This document shows positions 33,507-41,106 of a DNA stretch of 64,000 bases, piece after piece. This stretch comes from Candidatus Gastranaerophilales bacterium (GTDB lineage: Bacteria > Cyanobacteriota > Vampirovibrionia > Gastranaerophilales > Gastranaerophilaceae). The notes below the pieces were generated by a model. That model had not been told where the DNA came from. It saw only the letters and a program-made list of their open reading frames with translations, and did not search any database. Location of the stretch: the NCBI GenBank assembly GCA_944326585.1, contig CALVEN010000003.1, positions 62,001 to 126,000 on the forward strand, in the 5' to 3' direction. Position 1 is the first letter of the stretch; each line of letters begins with the position of its first letter. Made by a program: the position numbers and the translations under genes.

Positions 33507-34201
33507 TGGATTACACGGATATTTTTACGAACAACACGAGTGTTTTGATATTATTTATAATGTCGTTTCTCGGAGGGCTTGTTGCATCTGTTTCGCCGTG
33601 TTCTCTTGCGATGCTTCCGATAATAGTCGGCTATATAGGCGGATATTCGGATGCAAAACCGTCTAAAACCCTCTTGCAGATGATATTTTTCGTATTCGGA
33701 ACCGCAATAGTTTTCTCGATAATAGGAATAATCTGCGCGCTTACGGGAAAAGTTTTTGTATCAAACCACTATTTTGCCCTGATACTGGCATCTTTGCTGC
33801 TTGTAATGGGACTGAAACTCGTAGGTTTTTTGGACTTTGATTTTCCCGTATTAATAAAAGAAATGCCCAAAAGCACGGCACACAATACATTTATTTATCC
33901 TATACTTCTGGGGGCTGTTTTTGCACTAATCGGAACCCCTTGTTCCACACCGATTTTAGCGGGAATAATGGCGTTTGCATCACTTTCCGCAAATATTGTT
34001 AACGCAATTATAATGCTGTTTTTATTTTCAATCGGGCAGGGGTTAATCCTGATTCTTGCCGGATTTTTAACCTCCCGCCTTAAAAACTGGCAAAATTTCT
34101 ACAAAATTTCCGATATTTTGATGAAAATTAGCGGCGTTTTGCTAATCCTTGCATCATTATATATTTTTTATAAGATTTTCTATCCGCTTATTGTAAAATA
34201 G
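33506..34201 (+). CDS. CcdA/DsbD-type transmembrane thiol electron transporter
   Basis: Inner-membrane protein of 231 residues with about six helices. The paired redox cysteines of the family are visible as SPCSLAMLPIIVGY in the first helix and GTPCSTPILAGIM in the fourth. It would pass reducing equivalents from cytoplasmic thioredoxin to the periplasmic thioredoxin-like protein encoded just upstream (one-base overlap). The final target (cytochrome c maturation or disulfide repair) is not given by the context; no cytochrome genes are nearby. Confidence 0.88.
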   Translation: MDYTDIFTNNTSVLILFIMSFLGGLVASVSPCSLAMLPIIVGYIGGYSDAKPSKTLLQMIFFVFGTAIVFSIIGIICALTGKVFVSNHYFALILASLLLVMGLKLVGFLDFDFPVLIKEMPKSTAHNTFIYPILLGAVFALIGTPCSTPILAGIMAFASLSANIVNAIIMLFLFSIGQGLILILAGFLTSRLKNWQNFYKISDILMKISGVLLILASLYIFYKIFYPLIVK

Positions 34202-34241
34202 CCCTATATGATGTACAATATATGCAAAGGAGTATATTAAG

Positions 34242-34703
34242 ATGAAAACATTTGAAGGGCAGTTAACAGTATCAGGGGAAAAATTTTGTATAATAATTTC
34301 AAGATTTAACGATTTTATCGGGTCAAAGCTTCTGTCAGGAGCAGTAGATGAGCTTAAAAGACATGGCGTTGCCGACGAAAATATAGATATCGTAAAAGTT
34401 CCGGGCGCATTTGAAATTCCTCTTGCGTCTCAAAAATTTGCCAAAACCGGCAAATACAATGCGATTATCACACTTGGCGCGGTTATAAAAGGTTCAACAC
34501 CGCATTTTGATTACGTAAGCGCCGAGGTTTCAAAAGGCGTTGCACATGTTGCATTAGAAACAGGGGTTCCTGTAATTTTCGGAATATTAACAACGGATAA
34601 TATAGAACAGGCAATCGAAAGAGCCGGAACAAAAGCCGGCAATAAAGGTGCGGACGCTGCAAAAACCGCAATAGAAATGGCAAATCTGGTCAAATTAGTG
34701 TAA
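34242..34703 (+). CDS. ribH: 6,7-dimethyl-8-ribityllumazine synthase
   Basis: Penultimate step of riboflavin synthesis (153 residues, normal). Hallmarks are [44 protein letters not shown] (substrate binding) and [17 protein letters not shown]. No other rib genes are next to it; it starts a run with murQ (13-base gap), gpsA and the ricT-like gene. AAAGGAG precedes the ATG. Confidence 0.95.
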   Translation: MKTFEGQLTVSGEKFCIIISRFNDFIGSKLLSGAVDELKRHGVADENIDIVKVPGAFEIPLASQKFAKTGKYNAIITLGAVIKGSTPHFDYVSAEVSKGVAHVALETGVPVIFGILTTDNIEQAIERAGTKAGNKGADAAKTAIEMANLVKLV

Positions 34704-34716
34704 TAGGGGGATTAAA

Positions 34717-35607
34717 ATGAGCGAAGTCATTACAGAGTACAGAAACGAGAACACCAAAGACATTGATCTTTTATCAACAGTCGATATGGTGAGAAAAATG
34801 AACGAGGAGGACAAACTCGTTGCGCTTGCGGTTGAAGATGAAACCGAACATATTGCCGAAGCTATTGATTTAATTGCAAAACAGTTTTTAAAAGGCGGAA
34901 GATTATTCTACTTTGGCGCAGGAACATCAGGCAGATTAGGTATTCTTGACGCATCGGAATGCCCGCCGACATTCAGCGTGCCTTTTGATATGGTTCAGGG
35001 AAGAATTGCGGGAGGCAAAGACGCATTTTTGTATTCTGTTGAAGGCGCCGAGGATAACTTTGATTTGGGCGTTGAAGATGCAAAAGTTTTGACTGATAAA
35101 GATGTGTGTGTTGCGATTTCTGCAAGCGGAAACCCGAAATATTTACTCGGGGTTTTGCATCAGGCAGATGAAGCCGGTGCAAAAACAATTGCCGTAACTT
35201 GCAACTCTCAAGGCAGAATTGCCGAAGAAGCAGGGCTTGTAATCTGCGTTGAGGTAGGTCCTGAAGTTATTGCAGGCTCCAGCAGACTTAAAGCCGGCAC
35301 AGCACAAAAAATGATTTTGAATATGCTCTCAACAGGTTCCATGATTAAAATCGGCAAAACTTACGAAAACTTTATGATTGATTTGAAAGCCGTGAACGAA
35401 AAATTAAAAGACAGAGCAATCAGAATTGTTGCTCAAATCGCTGATGTAAACCTTGCGGATGCACTTTCAACCCTTTTGAAATGCGACTGGGAAATCAAAA
35501 CGGCCATTGTGTCATTAATGATGAATATGAGCATAGATGACGCAAGAACAGAGCTTAAAAAACACGGCGGAGTTTTAAGAAAAATTATCTATAAAGCAAT
35601 GGTATAA
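34717..35607 (+). CDS. murQ: N-acetylmuramic acid 6-phosphate etherase
   Basis: Cleaves the lactyl ether of MurNAc-6-phosphate during peptidoglycan recycling (296 residues). The SIS domain has FGAGTSGRLGILDASECPPTF, the catalytic glutamate in EGAEDNF and AISASGNPKYLLGVLHQA; the C-terminus shows the UBA-like helices typical of MurQ. RBS GGGGG-ATTAAA precedes the ATG. It lies 13 bases after ribH and nine bases before gpsA. No anmK or MurNAc transporter is adjacent. Confidence 0.94.
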   Translation: MSEVITEYRNENTKDIDLLSTVDMVRKMNEEDKLVALAVEDETEHIAEAIDLIAKQFLKGGRLFYFGAGTSGRLGILDASECPPTFSVPFDMVQGRIAGGKDAFLYSVEGAEDNFDLGVEDAKVLTDKDVCVAISASGNPKYLLGVLHQADEAGAKTIAVTCNSQGRIAEEAGLVICVEVGPEVIAGSSRLKAGTAQKMILNMLSTGSMIKIGKTYENFMIDLKAVNEKLKDRAIRIVAQIADVNLADALSTLLKCDWEIKTAIVSLMMNMSIDDARTELKKHGGVLRKIIYKAMV

Positions 35608-35616
35608 GGAGAGAAT

Positions 35617-36618
35617 ATGAAGCTTACGGTATTAGGCGCAGGGTGCTGGGGATTAACATTAGCATGGCTTTTGACAAATAATTTTGATGAAATAACCGTC
35701 TGGGGCAGACAGCAGGATTTGACGGAAGATCTGGTGCAAAACAAACACGCGTCAAAGCCTCTTGAAGTTCAGCTTTCAAACAAAGTTGAAATAACCTCAG
35801 ATATGACATCCGCAATCACAGATGCCGATATAATTTTGAATGTTGTTGCGACATCAGGCACGCGTGATGTTTGTGAAAACCTTAAAAAATCAGACATCAA
35901 GCCGGAACAAATTCTTGTAAATGCTTCAAAAGGTATTGAACTGCCTTCTTTAATGCGGATGAGCGAGGTTATAAAAGACGTTCTGCCCGAGCAAAAACTC
36001 GCAATTCTTTCGGGTCCGACTCTTGCAAAAGAAGTTTTGCAAGGTAAACCTACCGCCGCATGCGTTGCAAGTGAGGATATGACAACCGCTGAATTTGTTC
36101 AGCACGCCCTGAATGTTCCCGGTAAATTCAGACTTTATACGAATAACGATGTTATAGGCGTTGAGCTTGGCGGAAGTTTGAAAAACGTAATCGCAATTGC
36201 CTCGGGCTTTGCACACGCAATGAACCTCGGCGATAATTGCGCAGGAACTCTTTTAACCCGCGGCATGGCGGAAATAGTCAGGGTCAGCATCAGGCTCGGC
36301 GCAAATCCTTCAACACTTTACGGGCTTTCAGGCATGGGAGATTTGATTGCCACCTGCTCAAGCCCTATGTCCAGAAACTACACGGTAGGTTCAATGCTCG
36401 GTAAAGGCAAAAAAATTGATGACATTTTGAGAGAATTAGGTTCCGTCGCAGAAGGCGTCAAAACCTCCAAAGCAATTTGCGAACTTGCAAAAAAACTTGA
36501 TATTGACGTTCCTGTCTCAAACGCTATTTATGAAGCCGTTTACACAGATATAACCCCGCAGGAATTATTGGACAAATTAATGAACAGGAAGTTAAAAGAA
36601 GAAGAAAGATATGTATAA
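35617..36618 (+). CDS. gpsA: Glycerol-3-phosphate dehydrogenase [NAD(P)+]
   Basis: Makes sn-glycerol-3-phosphate for phospholipids from dihydroxyacetone phosphate (333 residues). Nucleotide binding is GAGCWGLTLAWLL; other hallmarks are ILSGPTLAKEVLQGKPTAA, the catalytic lysine in LGGSLKNVIAIASGF and TRGMAEIVRV. An AAGGAGAG ribosome site is present. It overlaps the following gene by eight bases. Confidence 0.95.
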   Translation: MKLTVLGAGCWGLTLAWLLTNNFDEITVWGRQQDLTEDLVQNKHASKPLEVQLSNKVEITSDMTSAITDADIILNVVATSGTRDVCENLKKSDIKPEQILVNASKGIELPSLMRMSEVIKDVLPEQKLAILSGPTLAKEVLQGKPTAACVASEDMTTAEFVQHALNVPGKFRLYTNNDVIGVELGGSLKNVIAIASGFAHAMNLGDNCAGTLLTRGMAEIVRVSIRLGANPSTLYGLSGMGDLIATCSSPMSRNYTVGSMLGKGKKIDDILRELGSVAEGVKTSKAICELAKKLDIDVPVSNAIYEAVYTDITPQELLDKLMNRKLKEEERYV

Positions 36619-37543
36619 ATTTGCAGTAAGATACCTTAAAAACACATTTTATCCCGTAACCGTGCCTGAAACAATTCATCTTGAAGGCGGTCAAATGGTT
36701 ATTGTAAGAACTGAAAAAGGCGAAGAAGCTTTGAAAATCATTCTGGTAAGTCCGGAGATTTCACAAGCGTGGGAAAAAAGTGAGGTTAAACCGGAGCCTT
36801 TGCCTGTTATAAGAGTTTTATCCCAGAGAGATTTGCAAACTCTTGACGACATTAAAAAAGAGGAAGTAACCTCGTTTTTCAAATGTCAGGAGCTTGTAAG
36901 ACAGCACGGATTAAACATGAACCTTGTCCAGTGCAGAATAACTTTTGACAGACGCAAGATAACTTTCTACTATACGGCACCGGAAAGAGTGGATTTCAGG
37001 GCGCTTTTAAAAGATTTAACCCAAGTTTTCACGCGTGTTCGTATTGATTTGAGGCACATCGGCGTAAGAGATGAAACCTCAATTCTTGACGGGGTAGGGA
37101 TTTGCGGCAGACCTTTTTGCTGTTCGAGTTTTTTGAGAAAATTTGCCACAATTAACGTAAAACTTGCCAAGGATCAAGGAATGCCGATAGCTCCGGGGAA
37201 AATTTCCGGAACCTGCGGAAGATTATTGTGCTGTCTGACTTATGAATACTCAAACTACATTGACGCTGCAAAAGGCATGCCGCCTGTAGGATCGTCCGTT
37301 ATGACACCCGAAGGGCTCGGCAAAGTCTGCTATCTGCAATTTTTAAGCGGCAAAGTAGCTGTCAAAACCGAGGACGGCAAAGTAAAAGAATTTTCTAAAG
37401 GTGATATTGAAATGGTTGACGCTGATGTTAACGTTGAAATTGACGTTCAGCCGCTGAATACATCCTACGTTGTTGAAGATGACATAAATATTGACATCAA
37501 ACAGCTTGAAGATGACAGAAACAGCTCAACAGGAAACATTTAA
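36611..37543 (+). CDS. PSP1-domain protein (RicT/YaaT-like)
   Basis: A 310-residue protein of the PSP1/RicT family: VQCRITFDRRKITFYYTAPERVDFRAL-type core, DGVGICGRPFCCSSFL and SGTCGRLLCCLTYE (paired cysteine motifs that bind iron-sulfur clusters in RicT), then GSSVMTPEGLGKV. Family members act in RNA processing and cell-fate regulation in Bacillus; the role here is unknown. The C-terminal 40 residues are acidic. It overlaps gpsA by eight bases and ends nine bases from the convergent nrdG. Confidence 0.85.
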   Translation: MYKFAVRYLKNTFYPVTVPETIHLEGGQMVIVRTEKGEEALKIILVSPEISQAWEKSEVKPEPLPVIRVLSQRDLQTLDDIKKEEVTSFFKCQELVRQHGLNMNLVQCRITFDRRKITFYYTAPERVDFRALLKDLTQVFTRVRIDLRHIGVRDETSILDGVGICGRPFCCSSFLRKFATINVKLAKDQGMPIAPGKISGTCGRLLCCLTYEYSNYIDAAKGMPPVGSSVMTPEGLGKVCYLQFLSGKVAVKTEDGKVKEFSKGDIEMVDADVNVEIDVQPLNTSYVVEDDINIDIKQLEDDRNSSTGNI

Positions 37544-37552
37544 AACAAAATT

Positions 37553-38233
37553 TCAGCGCACGGAAACGTATTTTACGTACGGCTTTAAAATATTCGTAAT
37601 TTCTTTGAATTCGGCATCTGTATAAGTTGTTTCCGTCATCATTTTGGGATCTAAAGTTTTGGACGGGACAAATTTTTGAAGATAATATTTTTCGGCACCT
37701 TTTATAAGTTTGCCGATTGCACGAAAATCATCATAGCTCAATTGCGATTTTACAACTGTTGTCCTGAATTCATAGCCGATACCGGAGGTCATAATAATAT
37801 CAATACTTTCGCGGATTTTTTCGGAATTGATTTTGGAATTGGTAACAAGCGGATATTTTTCAATCGGGGCTTTTATATCCATTGCAATGTAATCCAAAAA
37901 AGGCAATAACCCTTTAATTTTTTCGGGGAAAGTGCCGTTGGAATCCAATTTAACAAGAAAACCGAGCTTTTTAATCTCTTTTATAAAATCTTTCAAATCA
38001 GACTGAAGGCAAGGTTCACCGCCTGTAATCACAACCCCGTCAAGCTTGCCGCGTCTTGTATTTAAAAATTCAAGAAAGGCCGGCACAGTCCATGCCGGCT
38101 CATTTCTTACAGCTATAAGTTCAGGATTGTGGCAGTAACCGCATCTGAAGTTACACCCCTGCGTAAAAACGATTGTGCTGATTTTATCGGGGAAATCCAA
38201 TAACGATGTTTTTTGAACTCCGCCTATGAGCAT
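37553..38233 (-). CDS. nrdG: Anaerobic ribonucleotide reductase activating radical SAM protein
   Basis: Generates the glycyl radical on NrdD (226 residues). The iron-sulfur motif is GCNFRCGYCHNPEL (C27, C31, C34); VVITGGEPCLQ is the second SAM-binding block and VKLDSNGTFPE the third. The start overlaps the nrdD stop by ten bases, so the pair is translationally coupled and shares the cobalamin riboswitch. The length fits the NrdG variant that reads pyruvate formate-lyase-activating enzyme-like. Confidence 0.92.
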   Translation of the reverse strand: MLIGGVQKTSLLDFPDKISTIVFTQGCNFRCGYCHNPELIAVRNEPAWTVPAFLEFLNTRRGKLDGVVITGGEPCLQSDLKDFIKEIKKLGFLVKLDSNGTFPEKIKGLLPFLDYIAMDIKAPIEKYPLVTNSKINSEKIRESIDIIMTSGIGYEFRTTVVKSQLSYDDFRAIGKLIKGAEKYYLQKFVPSKTLDPKMMTETTYTDAEFKEITNILKPYVKYVSVR

Positions 38234-40059
38234 TCCGAAATCACAAATTCCTTTCTGTCCTTGAATTCACGTTTTTTGCCTTTATTCCACTGGGTTACGG
38301 GTCTGATATAGCCCACAACACGTGAATAGACTTCGCATTCGGCGCCGCATTCAGGGCAGGTAAAGTGTTCGCCTGCAACATAACCGTGATTCGGGCATGT
38401 GCTGAATGTCGGTGAGAATGTGAAATACGGGAGGTGATAATTGTTGCACACTTTTTTAACAAGGTTTTTCATAGTTTCAATGTTATGAATTCTTTCCCCT
38501 GCAAAAATATGTAAAACAGTACCGCCTGTGTATTTAGTCTGCAAATCATCCTGATGATCAAGCACTTCAAAGATATCATCGGTATAATTTACCGGCAACT
38601 GAGTTGAATTTGTGTAATAAGGATATTTTTGCCTGTCAAGTTTAGCAAGCCTGTAGGAAGTACCTTCACCCGGTGTGGCTTCAAGGTTGTAGTTGTGGCC
38701 GGTTTCTTTCTGGAATTCTTTAATTTTTTCTCTCATAAAGTCCATAACCTCAACCGCAAACTGTTTTCCGCGGAAGCTGCCGATGTCATCGGCTAATAAG
38801 TTCAAGCATGCTTCATTCATACCTATCAAACCGATTGTAGAGAAGTGGTTTTTCCAGTATACACCAAATCTTGATTTGATATCCCTCAGGTAGAATTTTG
38901 TATAAGGATAAAGATTTTTGTCAGTCAAATCTTCCAATAAAGCTCGTTTGATTTCCAAACTTTCTTTAGCAAGCTCCATTTTTTCAGCCAATTTAGATAA
39001 AAATTCACCTTTAGTTTCGGAATTTGCAGCGATTTTCGGAAGATTAATCGTAACAACGCCGACAGACCCCGTCAGAGGGTTTGAACCGAACAATCCGCCG
39101 CCTCTGTATTCAAGTTCTCTGTTGTCAATTCTTAATCTACAGCACATAGAACGTGCATCCTCCGGTGACATGTCGGAATTGATGAAGTTTGAGAAATACG
39201 GAATGCCGTATTTTGCAGCCATTTCCCATAAACCTTCGATATTTTTATTATCCCAGTCAAAATCTTTTGTAATATTATATGTCGGAATAGGGAATGTAAA
39301 TACTCTGCCTGAATTGTCGCCTTTCATCATAACTTCGAAGAACGCTTTATTCAGCATGTCCATTTCTTTCTGGAAGTCTTTGTAAGTTTCTTCCATCAAT
39401 TCGCCGCCGATAATAACAGGCTGTTCCGCATAATATGAAGGAACCGTCAAATCCATTGTGATATTTGTGAAAGGTGTCTGGAACCCTACACGTGTCGGAA
39501 CATTCATATTAAATACAAATTCCTGCATAGCCTGTTTAACCTGATCATATGTCAGATTGTCATATCTGATAAACGGCGCAAGAAGTGTATCAAAATTTGA
39601 GAAGGCTTGAGCGCCTGCAGCTTCTCCCTGCATTGTATACATAAAGTTTACAACCTGACCTAAGGCTGTTCTGAAGTGTTTTGCAGGAGCGCTTTCAATT
39701 TTACCTTTAACTCCGGTAAAACCTTCAGTCAATAAATCTTTTAAATCCCAGCCCACACAGTATACTGATATGATATTCAAATCATGGATATGAATATCAC
39801 CGTTTATATGAGCGTTTTTGATATCAGCCGGATAAATTTTATTAAGCCAGTAGTTTTTGCTGATTTCGGAAGCTATATAATTATTAAGCCCCTGAATAGA
39901 ATAAGACATGTTCGAATTTTCATTAACCTGCCAGTCAAGCTGTTTCAAATAATTATCGACAAGCGAAATATTTGAATCCTGAACCGGATTTGACATAAAA
40001 GCTCTCTTTGCGGAACCCAAATCGACAACATTGTTGTCCTTCAAAATTGCATTGTTCAT
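38224..40059 (-). CDS. nrdD: Anaerobic (class III) ribonucleoside-triphosphate reductase
   Basis: Reduces ribonucleotides to deoxyribonucleotides using an oxygen-sensitive glycyl radical (611 residues). The radical glycine is in SRVVGYIRPVTQWNKGK; the zinc site is CPNHGYV..CPECGAEC; active-site segments include SMCCRLRIDNRELEYRGG and VVTINLPKIA. An N-terminal ATP-cone, present in many NrdDs, is absent: the protein starts close to the catalytic barrel, so allosteric activity control may be missing. A cobalamin riboswitch lies in the leader. The ribosome site GGGAG is inside an AAATCT/AGATTT hairpin. Confidence 0.95.
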   Translation of the reverse strand: MNNAILKDNNVVDLGSAKRAFMSNPVQDSNISLVDNYLKQLDWQVNENSNMSYSIQGLNNYIASEISKNYWLNKIYPADIKNAHINGDIHIHDLNIISVYCVGWDLKDLLTEGFTGVKGKIESAPAKHFRTALGQVVNFMYTMQGEAAGAQAFSNFDTLLAPFIRYDNLTYDQVKQAMQEFVFNMNVPTRVGFQTPFTNITMDLTVPSYYAEQPVIIGGELMEETYKDFQKEMDMLNKAFFEVMMKGDNSGRVFTFPIPTYNITKDFDWDNKNIEGLWEMAAKYGIPYFSNFINSDMSPEDARSMCCRLRIDNRELEYRGGGLFGSNPLTGSVGVVTINLPKIAANSETKGEFLSKLAEKMELAKESLEIKRALLEDLTDKNLYPYTKFYLRDIKSRFGVYWKNHFSTIGLIGMNEACLNLLADDIGSFRGKQFAVEVMDFMREKIKEFQKETGHNYNLEATPGEGTSYRLAKLDRQKYPYYTNSTQLPVNYTDDIFEVLDHQDDLQTKYTGGTVLHIFAGERIHNIETMKNLVKKVCNNYHLPYFTFSPTFSTCPNHGYVAGEHFTCPECGAECEVYSRVVGYIRPVTQWNKGKKREFKDRKEFVISECS

Positions 40060-40169
40060 AAAAAAAATCTCCCAGATTTCCGTGGTTGTACTACAAACTT
40101 ATATAAGCATTCCGACTGTAACGGCTGCGGTCCAGTGAGGGATTTTCACCCGAACTTTCCTTACATAAG
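40060..40169 (-). promoter_or_regulatory. Cobalamin (B12) riboswitch in the nrdD leader
   Basis: On the minus strand the leader shows the conserved core: GGGTGAAAATCCC, CACTGGACCGCAGCCGTTAC and AGTCGGAATGC. The core is closed by a 10-bp helix between CTTATGTAAG (40160-40169) and CTTATATAAG (40098-40107). Downstream a TTGT-AGT-ACAA hairpin is placed where the regulatory kissing stem-loop of this class lies, and the SD GGGAG sits in an AAATCT/AGATTT hairpin next to the nrdD ATG. B12 binding should hide the ribosome site and switch off nrdDG. The consensus is recalled from the family; no covariance-model score was computed. Confidence 0.82.
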
Positions 40170-40217
40170 TAATATGATTTTATAACTATTTTTCAAATTT
40201 GTCAATAAATCTCATTT

Positions 40218-40421
40218 TTAAGGAATAACATAAATAGTATATACTTCGCCTTCAACAAGCGTAACAAGATATTTAATAAAATTTTTATTCTCAGGATCAG
40301 GACCAACATGAGTTATATTTGTAACAAAATCATTATCAAGGAATTTTCTTACTTCCTTGAGAGTAAAATTTTTCTGTAAAAGAGAATCTCTAAATTTTAC
40401 ATATTCGCGATCTTTATTCAT
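40218..40421 (-). CDS. Small protein of unknown function, probably leaderless mRNA
   Basis: A 67-residue soluble protein, NKDREYVKFRDSLLQKNFTL and a C-terminal beta-rich part (YLVTLVEGEVYTIYVIP). There is no ribosome site; instead a TATAAT box lies only six bases before the ATG, so transcription would start at or next to the start codon. The gene is isolated between nrdD and the 40458 gene. Coding status rests on amphipathic, compositionally sensible sequence and the promoter. Confidence 0.5.
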   Translation of the reverse strand: MNKDREYVKFRDSLLQKNFTLKEVRKFLDNDFVTNITHVGPDPENKNFIKYLVTLVEGEVYTIYVIP

Positions 40422-40427
40422 ACATAT

Positions 40428-40455
40428 ATTATACCCGTTTTTGTAAGTAAAGCAA
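40428..40455 (-). promoter_or_regulatory. Promoter implying a leaderless transcript
   Basis: On the minus strand TTGCTT (40450-40455) and TATAAT (40428-40433) are 16 bases apart; the expected transcription start coincides with the A of the ATG at 40421. Confidence 0.5.
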
Positions 40456-40457
40456 CA

Positions 40458-41060
40458 TTATTTAATATTCTTAAAAAATTCGTCCGCAATCAGCTGTGAA
40501 TACTTATCTTTTTCCGTAACGGATATAAGCAGCCTGTCTTCACCTTTGGAATCTTTCACAACGGATATAATACCGGCAACATCTCCTATAGGAAGTTTTT
40601 TAACCTTAGCTTCAAATTTAACATACGGTGCTGATTTCCCGTAAGATGAAATTGTTCCGCGTTTTGTCACCGTCAAATCATTTACGGATATCGCCTGATA
40701 TTTTATTTTTTTAACTGAATTGCGCAATTTTTCTTCAATATCATCGGATTTCAAATCTTCGGCCGTTAATAAGGGTTTTTCACCTGTATCAACCACAATC
40801 ATCTTTTGACCGGTTGCCTTATGCTCCGCCACAACCGCGTTATACCCCATGACACCTGCGGCTTTTTCTATCTCAAATTCATCATTAAGTTTTGAAAAAT
40901 CACCGACTTTTTTTGCTCTCTCAAGCATGACATCCTGTGACGGATTCAGCCAATTACCCAGCCAGCCGCCGATTAATTCACGTCCGCCGAGCGACATAAA
41001 CCCTACTATAGCAAGGGTTATTACAACAGCTCTAACAATATTCCTCAGACAGCCAATCAT
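40458..41060 (-). CDS. Membrane-anchored protein, unknown function
   Basis: A 200-residue protein with one N-terminal membrane helix (IVRAVVITLAIVGFMSLGG) followed by a soluble domain (about residues 40-200) with VVAEHKATGQKMIVVDTGEK and ISVVKDSKGEDRLLISVTEK. No family recognised. ATG 41060 was chosen: AAGGAATTCAAG precedes it and a longer frame to 41195 would run through the mutS promoter and start. It is divergent from mutS with 46 bases between starts. Confidence 0.65.
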   Translation of the reverse strand: MIGCLRNIVRAVVITLAIVGFMSLGGRELIGGWLGNWLNPSQDVMLERAKKVGDFSKLNDEFEIEKAAGVMGYNAVVAEHKATGQKMIVVDTGEKPLLTAEDLKSDDIEEKLRNSVKKIKYQAISVNDLTVTKRGTISSYGKSAPYVKFEAKVKKLPIGDVAGIISVVKDSKGEDRLLISVTEKDKYSQLIADEFFKNIK

Positions 41061-41106
41061 CTTGAATTCCTTTTTTATAATTTTAATGTATAATAATATT
41101 ATAATT

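Noticed and set aside
40849-41106. Extended mutS start giving a 943-residue protein
   Set aside because: The extra 86 residues overlap the divergent gene and do not resemble MutS; ATG 41107 gives the standard N-terminus.
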